Shown: positions 1 to 6,260, numbered from the stretch's first letter. The stretch is DNA of 8,335 nucleotides from Acidimicrobiia bacterium (GCA_004283105.1 SHLN01000112.1:1-8335); one strand, 5' to 3'. The notes: generated by a model from the letters alone, not told the origin. Made by a program: numbers and translations.

Positions 1-145
1 GCTCGAGCTTCTCACCGCGCCGGAAGGTCATCACGGCGTCGAGCTCGACGCGACGCAACGACTGCCCCGCCAACAAAACGGTCACGACGCAGTCGTCACA
101 CGCGCTCGTGTCCTGCATCACACATTCGTCACAATCGATGAGCAT
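1..145 (-). CDS. Small conserved double-CxxC protein, C-terminus off the left edge
   Basis: The first 48 codons of a minus-strand gene are visible, starting at the ATG at 145-143. The protein opens MLIDCDECVMQDTSACDDC, giving two CxxC pairs at residues 5/8 and 16/19, followed by VVTVLLAG and a stretch rich in Arg and Glu. Two closely spaced CxxC pairs suggest a small zinc- or metal-binding knuckle; this is inference. From memory, short proteins beginning with this LIDCDxC...ACxDCVVT pattern are widespread in Actinomycetota and have no assigned function. The start is well supported by a near-perfect ribosome binding site six bases upstream. A TACGGT hexamer on the minus strand (175-170) could be a -10 box, but I see no good -35. 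The lipoprotein gene lies 81 bases upstream on the same strand, so read-through is possible. Too short for a standard ORF list but convincingly a gene. Confidence 0.8.
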   Translation of the reverse strand, partial: MLIDCDECVMQDTSACDDCVVTVLLAGQSLRRVELDAVMTFRRGEKLE

Positions 146-151
146 CTCCGC

Positions 152-159
152 CCTCCTTT
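152..159 (-). promoter_or_regulatory. Strong ribosome binding site of the double-CxxC gene
   Basis: The minus strand reads AAAGGAGG here, a full match to the anti-Shine-Dalgarno sequence, with six bases between it and the ATG at 145. It fixes the start of a gene that would otherwise be easy to miss. Confidence 0.8.
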
Positions 160-226
160 CACTGTCAGCACCGTATCAACCAGGTGTGACAAGAAACTCA
201 CTGGAGTGCATCAACCAGCCACAAAC

Positions 227-1411
227 TCAGCTGCCAACGACCTCGCCGATCCAGATTCGGGTGTCCGGGATGGTCTCAGCAATGCCGGGTTGCATCCATA
301 CCGCCACGAGGCCATCTCCGACCACGAGCTGCCGGCCGTTCACGTCTCCCATCTCCTCGAATTCGACCAGCGGAACCGGGCCGTCCCAGACCAGACCGTC
401 CACCGAGAGCCAGAGCCCGTAGCTCCCGCCCTCCAGTGCGAGGACCGCGCATCCGCTTCGTCCGCACTCGACGCCGTAGATGAGTCCGGGGATGCCAAGC
501 TCGGTCCACCCGGCGAGGTCCTCGCTCCAGCGAACGGATTCGCTGCCACCCGACTCAGTCAGGGCAAGGTACCGGGTACCCAGCCGGGCGAGACCACGCA
601 CGCGGGTGTCACCGGACGAGGGTTGCACCTCGTTCCAGACGATCCCGTCACCTGAACGGAACCAGGAAGTGGCGCTCGGGGTATACGGAAAAGGACCGGC
701 GCCGAGCCCTGCAACGAAGCCCGCCTCATCCCCCACCACGGTTGTCGGCTCCCCGAACACGCCGGACGCCGAAGCGGCGTCGAGCATCGATTCGTGTGGG
801 TTATCGACCGACTCGAAGCCGGATTCGTCACCGACCCACACGAGCGGTGGGTTGTCGGGACCCATTGGTCGGTCTCCGGAGGACGGTGCCAGCACGAGCG
901 TTCGATCGCTCGATACAACAATCTCCGTCGCGAATGCCGGACCAGCGAAGTCCGAGGCAACGGGTAGCTGGTGGAGTTGCCATGCCGAACCGTCGGGAGA
1001 CGACCACACGGCCGGGGCTCCGTCCGCAGATCCGCCAAGCCACAGCATCTCCGAACCGGACGCAAGGCACAACGCGCTACCGCCTCCGAGATCCGGGGTT
1101 TCCGTCCGGCAGTCGGAGCCGGCGAGGCAGGTGACAAGCTGCGATTGTCGAGAGCGAACCAGCAGCACGAGTCCATCGTCGATCCCGATCCCGGCAAGTC
1201 CGCCTCCCGGGCCCTGACCTCCGGCCGCCAATGACATCTCTCGCCAGTGCATGGCCCCAAGCGGGGTCATCACGAGATTGCCCACCGGCGCCGTCGTGGT
1301 GGTCGTGGCTGCCGTCGTTGATGGCACGAATGACGTGTCCAAATCGACATCGTCGGAGCACGCGGGGGCCAGCACGACCGCGACAAGCACGAGAGAGAAG
1401 AACCGAGTCAT
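227..1411 (-). CDS. Predicted secreted lipoprotein with Asp-box (beta-propeller-like) repeats
   Basis: I do not recognise a named family. The 394-residue product starts MTRFF, has a hydrophobic core to residue 17, then A-P-A-C with Cys18, a plausible though imperfect lipobox. This suggests export and lipid anchoring on the outer face of the membrane. A Thr-rich linker follows (about 31-42). The body carries four S/R-x-x-D-G/L-x-x-W motifs near residues 138-144, 252-259, 296-302 and 336-342. They resemble the Asp-boxes that close blades of sialidase/BNR-type beta-propellers. Cys pairs at 95/101 and 316/321 could form disulfides. I chose the ATG at 1411 because GAGG lies six bases upstream; a GTG at 1426 would add five residues before the signal peptide. 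It is divergent from the toxin-like gene and may share its promoter region. Ligand or substrate is unknown; no catalytic residues could be assigned. Confidence 0.8.
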   Translation of the reverse strand: MTRFFSLVLVAVVLAPACSDDVDLDTSFVPSTTAATTTTTAPVGNLVMTPLGAMHWREMSLAAGGQGPGGGLAGIGIDDGLVLLVRSRQSQLVTCLAGSDCRTETPDLGGGSALCLASGSEMLWLGGSADGAPAVWSSPDGSAWQLHQLPVASDFAGPAFATEIVVSSDRTLVLAPSSGDRPMGPDNPPLVWVGDESGFESVDNPHESMLDAASASGVFGEPTTVVGDEAGFVAGLGAGPFPYTPSATSWFRSGDGIVWNEVQPSSGDTRVRGLARLGTRYLALTESGGSESVRWSEDLAGWTELGIPGLIYGVECGRSGCAVLALEGGSYGLWLSVDGLVWDGPVPLVEFEEMGDVNGRQLVVGDGLVAVWMQPGIAETIPDTRIWIGEVVGS

Positions 1412-1488
1412 TGCAGACCTCACCACCAGTATCGGTCCGAGCGCTCTCGGTCGGAAGAGGAGGAGTACCCGACCTGGTTGTGTGCCTA

Positions 1489-1517
1489 TTGACCGTTTTT
1501 ACACTGTTTAGTATAGT
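1489..1517 (+). promoter_or_regulatory. Sigma-70-type promoter of the toxin-immunity unit, leaderless
   Basis: TTGACC (1489-1494) and TATAGT (1512-1517) are separated by exactly 17 bases. Only six bases then remain before the ATG at 1524, so transcription should begin at or next to the start codon. No Shine-Dalgarno sequence is present upstream of that ATG. The region is strikingly AT-rich against its surroundings. Three 5-mers, GTTTA GTATA GTTTA, run through the -10 box (1506-1520), and TGTT (1505-1508) and AACA (1520-1523) form weak inverted half-sites flanking it. An operator here is possible but unproven. Confidence 0.7.
1510..1515 (-). promoter_or_regulatory. Possible -10 box of the lipoprotein gene, overlapping the toxin -10
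   Basis: The minus strand reads TATACT, a good -10 hexamer that overlaps the plus-strand TATAGT by four bases. A weak -35, TTCCCA, lies 18 bases upstream (1539-1534), inside the toxin gene. Transcription from here would give the lipoprotein mRNA a leader of about 90 bases. The symmetry suggests one bidirectional promoter, but the minus-strand -35 is poor. Confidence 0.35.
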
Positions 1518-1523
1518 TTAACA

Positions 1524-3329
1524 ATGTCTTGGGTGGGAATAGATACCGACGGGCTCGCCGGCCGTCGAACCGGTCTCCGCAACGCCTACGACGAGATCTC
1601 GTCAATCCGCCACTCAACCCGCACCATCCTGACCACGGTCGGCGAACACGTGGACCTCATGCCTCTCATCGCCATCGAGACCTTCACCGAGGGTTGGGGA
1701 CGGCAGATCGACACGACCGTCGGAGCGGTAGATCGAGGCGACTCAAGAGCCGAGTGGGAACACACCCTGACGATGCTCGGCTCGGCCGATGGCGCCCTTC
1801 TCCGCCTCGCCGAGCTCGGCCGGGCGCGGCTCGATGAGATCCAGGCAGAGATCGACGCCCTGGTATCAGTCCCCCGGCACCTGGTTGCCGACCAACTCAA
1901 GGAGCTGGAGACCGGGTGGTGGCGGCAAATGGGCGACCTGGCCGCGATTCTGGCGGACAAGTATCCGGGCGAGGGATGGGACGTGTGGGAAGCGACCGCC
2001 GCCTACAACCTCCACCACCTCACACTCGAGTCTCCCGACGAACGCCTCGCCGTCGACTCGGTTGAGCGAATTCAGGCCCTCCTTGATCAGGGCTGGTTTG
2101 GGGACGTATCCAGAGGAGAGCTCCTCGAGATCGGCGAGGTCTTCGACAGCCTCGACCCGGCCACTGCCACCCTCGTCTCGGCTTCACTCACCGACGGAGA
2201 CTGGTCCCGCATCCTCCGAGAACTAGACGGCGCCCGCGGCGGCAACCTCAATGTCGCGGAAGAAACCAGCCTCTTCACCAGCCTCGTCACCCGGCTCTCC
2301 GGCGATCAGATATGGCGCATCATGAGCGCTGAAGAAAAGGGCCCCGAAATCCTGGTCGTGGCCGCCCAAATCGCTCCCCCACCCGTTCTCTTCGACCTCA
2401 CCCACCAGGCCGCCCTCCACCTCGATGGCGACGACCAGGAACTCGCCCTCAGTACGGCGCTCACCACGCTCACCACCATGGGCGATGCAGACCAGCAAGC
2501 CGCCACCGCTCTCCTCGCCGAATCCGGCACCCTCGCTGATCTCCTTGACGCTGCCGCCCGGACCCAGGCCGAACTCGAAGCCGCCAACGAACACGGACAC
2601 CCGGTCGTCGAATTCTTCAAGGGAGCCGGAGGAGCGGTCAAGGGCATCTGGGACGGCGTCTACGGGCTCACCCTCCAGGTCATCACCGACCCGCACCGCT
2701 GGTCAACCAACTGGGGAGACATCGGCCGGCTCGCCGAATTCGCCTGGAACTCCCCCGGTGACTTTCTTTACCAGGTCGCCGACATCGACACCCTCAAAGA
2801 CAACCCGGGCTACTGGCTCGGCGGTCTCGTACCGGATGTTGCCGCCGCCGTCTTCACTGCCGGCACCGCCACCGCCGCCACCCGCGGTGCCAAACTCGCC
2901 CGGCTCGCCAGCGCCCTGCGAAGCATCGACCGTGTCACACCGGACAGCATCCGCAAACTCAACCTCTCGCACGTCAGAACCACCCTGCGAGCCCGCCTCG
3001 ACAACCTCACCACGCGGCTTGCGGACGAGACTGGAGCAATCGGGACCGGCGCGGGTCGCCGCAGGACGGACGAGATCCTGACCGACCTCGCGCCGGGTCG
3101 GACTCCTCCACACCGCGTGGTTGCGGACCGGCAAGCACTCGAACGGACGTTCAGAGAGCTCAGCTCGGACGGTGTGCCCGTGGTATCTGGCTATCCGGGA
3201 CAGCTGCTCGAACTACCCGAGGGGACGCGGATAGGGTTGCGTCAGACCAGTGTGAGTAGTGGCCCCACTATCGACATCCACGGGCCCGACGGTACCGTGA
3301 TCAAGATTCACATAGGAGGTTCGCCGTGA
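1524..3329 (+). CDS. Putative polymorphic toxin with a C-terminal, possibly RNase-like, domain
   Basis: The 601-residue protein has no signal peptide and no cysteine. Residues 1-130 look helical and coiled-coil-like, reminiscent of WXG100/LXG-type export domains but without a clean WXG motif. About 130-355 is further helical carrier. Residues 360-460 (VVEFFKGAGGAVKGIWDG, WLGGLVPDVAAAV) match the Gly/Ala-rich pre-toxin segment common in polymorphic toxins. A tip of about 70-100 residues ends LPEGTRIGLRQTS...GPTIDIHGPDG...IKIHI. Endings of this style occur in contact-dependent and other polymorphic toxins, and I suspect a BECR-type RNase fold. Candidate active residues are R573, T582, H586, K594 and H596; this is inference. 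The gene overlaps the next gene by four bases (GTGA). Codon use changes near codon 500. The ATG at 1524 is supported by the promoter placement. The toxin-like architecture is fairly sure; the activity is not. Confidence 0.7.
   Translation: MSWVGIDTDGLAGRRTGLRNAYDEISSIRHSTRTILTTVGEHVDLMPLIAIETFTEGWGRQIDTTVGAVDRGDSRAEWEHTLTMLGSADGALLRLAELGRARLDEIQAEIDALVSVPRHLVADQLKELETGWWRQMGDLAAILADKYPGEGWDVWEATAAYNLHHLTLESPDERLAVDSVERIQALLDQGWFGDVSRGELLEIGEVFDSLDPATATLVSASLTDGDWSRILRELDGARGGNLNVAEETSLFTSLVTRLSGDQIWRIMSAEEKGPEILVVAAQIAPPPVLFDLTHQAALHLDGDDQELALSTALTTLTTMGDADQQAATALLAESGTLADLLDAAARTQAELEAANEHGHPVVEFFKGAGGAVKGIWDGVYGLTLQVITDPHRWSTNWGDIGRLAEFAWNSPGDFLYQVADIDTLKDNPGYWLGGLVPDVAAAVFTAGTATAATRGAKLARLASALRSIDRVTPDSIRKLNLSHVRTTLRARLDNLTTRLADETGAIGTGAGRRRTDEILTDLAPGRTPPHRVVADRQALERTFRELSSDGVPVVSGYPGQLLELPEGTRIGLRQTSVSSGPTIDIHGPDGTVIKIHIGGSP
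3314..3320 (+). promoter_or_regulatory. Ribosome binding site of the immunity gene inside the toxin 3' end
   Basis: AGGAGGT lies five bases before the GTG at 3326, within the last codons of the toxin gene. It decides the GTG start and should give independent and probably strong immunity translation. The toxin gene itself lacks such a site, which would favour immunity over toxin. Confidence 0.8.
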
Positions 3330-3682
3330 ACCGGAGTGCCCAAAAGGTGCTCGAGGCGGGGCGAGACGACTGGGTGTCGCTCGCGGAACTCGAGAGTTAT
3401 GTACGGGAGTTCTCTGCGGTCACGTCCGCCGAAGAACTAGCTCAGCGGGATCTGGAGATCATCACCGAGTTGGTTGAAGGCGGGTTCGTGGAGATCGGCT
3501 CGGTCACAGAGGAGGTGGGGTTCAAGGCATGGGACGCACCACTGCCCGAGGCCCTCGAGCAGATCCGCAACGCACGACTGCACTCGGACGATTGGGCATG
3601 GGCATGCTGGCTGGCAAACACCGAACTCGGCAACCAGTTCGTCCGAGCCCAAACGCCCGGCGAAGCGCCATCACCGGAATGA
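3326..3682 (+). CDS. Putative immunity protein for the adjacent toxin
   Basis: This 118-residue acidic, soluble protein starts at a GTG that overlaps the toxin stop as GTGA, preceded by an excellent Shine-Dalgarno sequence. Recognisable features are VLEAGRDDWVSLAE near the N-terminus (8-21), a helical segment, an EGGFVEIG turn (51-58), VGFKAWD (64-70) and WACWLANTELGNQF (92-105). From memory, this framework (DDW, a Gly-flanked hydrophobic turn, F-x-x-W, then W-x-x-x-T-x-x-G) recurs in about 100-residue proteins beside polymorphic toxins in diverse bacteria. I cannot name a Pfam family with certainty. Translational coupling, small size and position directly after the toxin tip all fit an immunity role: binding and blocking the toxin in the cytoplasm. 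C-ending codons make up 40/118, matching the toxin tip rather than the toxin carrier. It could alternatively be a free-standing hypothetical protein, which is less likely given the overlap. Confidence 0.7.
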   Translation: MNRSAQKVLEAGRDDWVSLAELESYVREFSAVTSAEELAQRDLEIITELVEGGFVEIGSVTEEVGFKAWDAPLPEALEQIRNARLHSDDWAWACWLANTELGNQFVRAQTPGEAPSPE

Positions 3683-3697
3683 GCGACCGATAGCCGA

Positions 3698-5161
3698 CTA
3701 GTAGGCCCGGCTGAACACCACTCGTTTGCCGTAGGTGGATGGATTGTCGCAGCGGATGCAGACACCCTCGGCGGCTTCGCCGTAGGTGGGGATGCAACGG
3801 GGAGTTGCGGCACTGGCCGACTTGATGTCGTCTTCGCACTCGGGGCGACCGCAATGGAAGGCGAGGGCGAACCCAGTTGACACCTGCTCGGCGAAGGCGT
3901 CCCAATCGTCGGTGGAGCTCGTGTTCTCTTCCCGGAAGGCATCGGCGCGGGCGAGAAGATAGCCGTGGTACTCATCGAGCATGTGGGGTACCCGCTCGAC
4001 GAAGTCGGCGAAGGGAATCGTCTCTTTGACCGCCCTGCCCTTCTCGTCGTGTTCTCCCACCCGGTGAGCGACCAGCACATGGCCCGCTTCGAGATCCCGC
4101 GGTCCGAGCTCGGCCCGGAGTGGCACGCCCTTCAGCTCCCAATCGTTGAACTTGAAACCGGGCGAGGCGTCCCGGTCGTCAACATGCACCCGCACGCCGC
4201 CCGCCCGCAGCTCGGAGGCAAGTTCGTTTGCCTTGGCGAGGGCGGCTTCTCCGGACTCGTCACGTCCGATCGGAATGATGACGATCTGGATGGGCGCCAA
4301 CCGGGGCGGCAGCACCAGGCCCTGATCATCGCCGTGAGCGAGGATGACCGCCCCGATCATCCGGGTCGACATGCCCCACGAAGTCGTGTGGACGTGCTGG
4401 ACAGCGTTGTTCACATCGGTGTAGGTGATATCGAACGCCTTGGCGAAATTGGTGCCCAGGTAATGGGAGGTCCCCGACTGGAGGGCCTTGCCGTCGCGCA
4501 TCATCCCTTCGATGGTGAACGTCCGGACCGCTCCGGCGAAGCGCTCTCCCGGCGTCTTCTCTCCCTCGATCATGGGGATGGCAGCCACGTTGCGGGCAAA
4601 CTCGGCATACACATCGAGCATCTGGAGGGTCTCCTCCATCGCTTCCGCCTCGTCAGCATGGGCGGTGTGGCCCTCCTGCCAGAGGAACTCGGTGGTGCGG
4701 AGGAAGATGCGGGGCCGCAGCTCCCAACGCACGACGTTGTTCCAGGCGTTGATCAGCACCGGCAGGTCGCGATAGCTGGAGATCCAGCGGGCGTACATCT
4801 CCCCGATGACCGTCTCCGACGTCGGCCGGACCACGAGCGGCTCGTCGAGCTCCTTGCCGCCGGCGTGGGTGACAACCGCCAGCTCGGGTGAGAACCCCTC
4901 GACGTGGTCGGCTTCCCTGTGGAGGTAGCTCTCGGGGATAAACAGCGGGAAATAGGCATTGACGTGGCCCGTGTCCTTGAACCGTTGATCGAGCTGGGCC
5001 TGAAGCATCTCCCACATGGCGTAGCCATATGGACGGATGACCATCGTTCCCTTGGCGGGACCGCGATCGGCCAGCTCGGCTTTGAAGACGATCTCGTTGT
5101 ACCAGGCGGAAACGTCCTCGCTGAGCGGCGTCACGCCGAGTTGGCTCTTCTTGTTGCTCAT
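3698..5161 (-). CDS. proS: Prolyl-tRNA synthetase, archaeal/eukaryotic (type 3) form
   Basis: The enzyme charges tRNA-Pro with proline using ATP in the cytoplasm. The 487 residues show class II synthetase hallmarks. Motif 1 is around GTMVIRPYGYAMWEML (38-53). PTSET (113-117) precedes motif 2, RPRIFLRTTEFLWQEGHTAH (149-168). A GTSHYLG proline-site segment sits at 230-236, and motif 3, GMSTRMIGAVILAHGDDQG, at 263-281. An anticodon-binding domain starts near PIQIVIIPIGR (290). The C-terminal zinc domain shows Cys437, Cys442, Cys468 and Cys471, and the protein ends VVFSRAY with the terminal Tyr typical of type 3 enzymes. The bacterial INS editing domain is absent, as expected for this form. I use the ATG at 5161; a TTG two codons upstream is unneeded. 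A TAGCCT box seven bases upstream suggests a leaderless mRNA. Its stop lies 15 bases from the immunity gene stop, tail to tail. Confidence 0.97.
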   Translation of the reverse strand: MSNKKSQLGVTPLSEDVSAWYNEIVFKAELADRGPAKGTMVIRPYGYAMWEMLQAQLDQRFKDTGHVNAYFPLFIPESYLHREADHVEGFSPELAVVTHAGGKELDEPLVVRPTSETVIGEMYARWISSYRDLPVLINAWNNVVRWELRPRIFLRTTEFLWQEGHTAHADEAEAMEETLQMLDVYAEFARNVAAIPMIEGEKTPGERFAGAVRTFTIEGMMRDGKALQSGTSHYLGTNFAKAFDITYTDVNNAVQHVHTTSWGMSTRMIGAVILAHGDDQGLVLPPRLAPIQIVIIPIGRDESGEAALAKANELASELRAGGVRVHVDDRDASPGFKFNDWELKGVPLRAELGPRDLEAGHVLVAHRVGEHDEKGRAVKETIPFADFVERVPHMLDEYHGYLLARADAFREENTSSTDDWDAFAEQVSTGFALAFHCGRPECEDDIKSASAATPRCIPTYGEAAEGVCIRCDNPSTYGKRVVFSRAY

Positions 5162-5168
5162 TGGCAAG

Positions 5169-5174
5169 AGGCTA
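5169..5174 (-). promoter_or_regulatory. Possible -10 box of proS
   Basis: The minus strand reads TAGCCT (TANNNT type), seven bases before the proS ATG. A weak -35-like TGACGG lies 18 bases upstream (5198-5193) within the heptad repeat array. There is no Shine-Dalgarno sequence, so a leaderless or near-leaderless transcript fits. Confidence 0.4.
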
Positions 5175-5182
5175 ACGGCATC

Positions 5183-5217
5183 CAGCCATCAGCCGTCAGC
5201 CATCGGCCGTCAGCCAG
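5183..5217. repeat. Heptanucleotide tandem repeat, five units
   Basis: Five consecutive 7-base units fit the consensus CRGCCRT (the last unit ends in G). Units 1 and 3 are identical and units 2 and 4 differ by one base. The array begins 22 bases upstream of the proS start codon and runs into the stop codon and last two codons of the transporter gene. It resembles the short tandemly repeated heptamers known from cyanobacteria, but I cannot assign it to a described family. Confidence 0.8.
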
Positions 5218-6160
5218 AAGCCCCCCTACTACTGACCTCCTCCTTGCGGCTCACTAGATAGCTGCCGGCGAGGACGAGGACCACTCCGCCGAGCTGCACG
5301 AGCTTTACGGTTTCGTCCAGGAAGACGACTCCGAGGATGAGGGCGATGACCGGAATCGAATACCCGGCGATGGCGCCACGGTTCGGGCCGACCCGGCCGA
5401 TCAGGGTCATGTGCATGGCCCTGGCCAGTCCGGTGCCCACCACCCCGAGGGCCACAATCGCCAGCACCGGTCCCCACTCGAAGCTCGAGTCCGCCAGGCC
5501 GAGGATTCCCAACGGGAGAAGAAGCACCGAAGCGGCGATCAGCGCCCACATGATCACCGGGAGCGCTCCATAGCTTTGCTGCAGCGGTGGGTACAACACG
5601 TTGGCGAAGGCGTACCCCGAGATCGCGATGACGACATAGAAGACTCCCAGCGCCGATCCACCGGCGCCCGACAGGCTCGGGAGCGTCAAAGCAATGACCC
5701 CGGCAAACCCGACGAGCAGTCCGACTTGCTGTACCCGACCCGGCAGTCGGCGGGTGATGGCCGTCATGAGTATGGCGGTCAGAATGGGGGTGGCGCTCAC
5801 CATCATCCCGGCCAGGGCACTCTCGATCCGTTCCTCGGCGAGTGCGAACAGCAGAGCCGGTGCGGCCTGGCTGACGATCCCGATCAGGACTACCCGGCTG
5901 CGATCGACCGGGGCGATCGCCCGGCGAGCCGCCGGGAACAGCATGAGGGCGCCGGCACCGAGCAGTACCCGCGCCGAAGCGATTACCCCCGGCGCCAGGC
6001 TGCGCAGCCCGACCGCGATGAACAAGAAGGAAGCTCCCCAGATGAGCGAAATCGAGCCAAGGAGTGTCCAGTCGAGGGGGGCATAGTCCTCGCGCTGGGT
6101 CCCCTCGCCGGTAACGAGGAACCGGCCGGCCCGACTCGAGGATGGAACAGGATTGCTCAT
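5210..6160 (-). CDS. EamA/DMT-superfamily membrane transporter
   Basis: The 316-residue protein is an integral membrane carrier of the drug/metabolite transporter superfamily with about ten membrane segments: roughly 30-50, 58-76, 88-106, 115-135, 145-162, 170-190, 198-220, 230-248, 264-282 and 286-304. Two internally related five-helix halves are expected. Family signatures include LIWGASFLFIAVGLRSLAP (39-57), the end of the first half, and a conserved late segment GYSIPVIALILGVVFLDE (266-283). Members export metabolites, amino acids or drugs; the substrate cannot be told here. I chose the ATG at 6160, whose product begins MSNPVPS; an upstream GTG at 6199 would add 13 residues read from the repeat region. 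A TACCGT box nine bases upstream suggests a near-leaderless mRNA. It lies between a DUF402 gene and proS on the same strand. The last codons run into the heptad array. Confidence 0.92.
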   Translation of the reverse strand: MSNPVPSSSRAGRFLVTGEGTQREDYAPLDWTLLGSISLIWGASFLFIAVGLRSLAPGVIASARVLLGAGALMLFPAARRAIAPVDRSRVVLIGIVSQAAPALLFALAEERIESALAGMMVSATPILTAILMTAITRRLPGRVQQVGLLVGFAGVIALTLPSLSGAGGSALGVFYVVIAISGYAFANVLYPPLQQSYGALPVIMWALIAASVLLLPLGILGLADSSFEWGPVLAIVALGVVGTGLARAMHMTLIGRVGPNRGAIAGYSIPVIALILGVVFLDETVKLVQLGGVVLVLAGSYLVSRKEEVSSRGASG

Positions 6161-6169
6161 GGAACCGCA

Positions 6170-6175
6170 ACGGTA
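6170..6175 (-). promoter_or_regulatory. Possible -10 box of the transporter gene
   Basis: The minus strand reads TACCGT nine bases before the ATG at 6160, with no Shine-Dalgarno sequence. A -35-like GTGACC lies 18 bases upstream (6199-6194), formed by one unit of the GTCAC heptad repeat. Support is sequence resemblance only. Confidence 0.35.
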
Positions 6176-6178
6176 ACC

Positions 6179-6206
6179 CGGTCGCCAGTCACCGGTCACC
6201 CGTCAC
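6179..6206. repeat. Heptanucleotide tandem repeat, four units, core GTCAC
   Basis: Four consecutive 7-base units fit the consensus CNGTCRC: CGGTCGC, CAGTCAC, CGGTCAC, CCGTCAC. The array begins 19 bases upstream of the transporter start codon, almost the same position as the array upstream of proS, but with a different unit sequence. Confidence 0.7.
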
Positions 6207-6210
6207 CTGC

Positions 6211-6234
6211 TTCGACTTCGACTTCGACTTCGAC
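6211..6234. repeat. Hexanucleotide tandem repeat (TTCGAC)4
   Basis: Four perfect TTCGAC copies follow directly after the GTCAC array in the 142-base gap between the DUF402 and transporter genes. Perfect copies suggest recent slippage. Confidence 0.9.
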
Positions 6235-6260
6235 AGAGCGCTACCCGCGTTCTTGCTAGT

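Noticed and set aside
480..1217. Plus-strand open frame (245 codons) opposite the lipoprotein
   Set aside because: The Ser/Pro/Arg-rich translation lacks any domain, whereas the minus strand shows a signal peptide, lipobox and repeated Asp-box motifs.
3683..3697. Terminator between the immunity gene and proS
   Set aside because: Only 15 bases separate the two stop codons, and no inverted repeat or T-tract is visible.
3965..4891. Long plus-strand open frame (308 codons) antisense to proS
   Set aside because: It lies wholly opposite a confidently identified synthetase. Its protein shows only mirrored codon bias (His/Arg/Gly/Pro-rich) with no domain, and there is no ribosome site.
5183..5217. 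Heptad array considered as a CRISPR or attachment site
   Set aside because: Units are directly adjacent with no spacers and only seven bases long. There is no integrase or tRNA nearby.
5411..6259. Plus-strand open frame (282 codons) opposite the transporter
   Set aside because: The translation is Gln/Arg/Asp/His-rich without structure, and the opposite frame is a clear ten-helix EamA protein. Its tail is just the TTCGAC repeat read as Ser-Thr.
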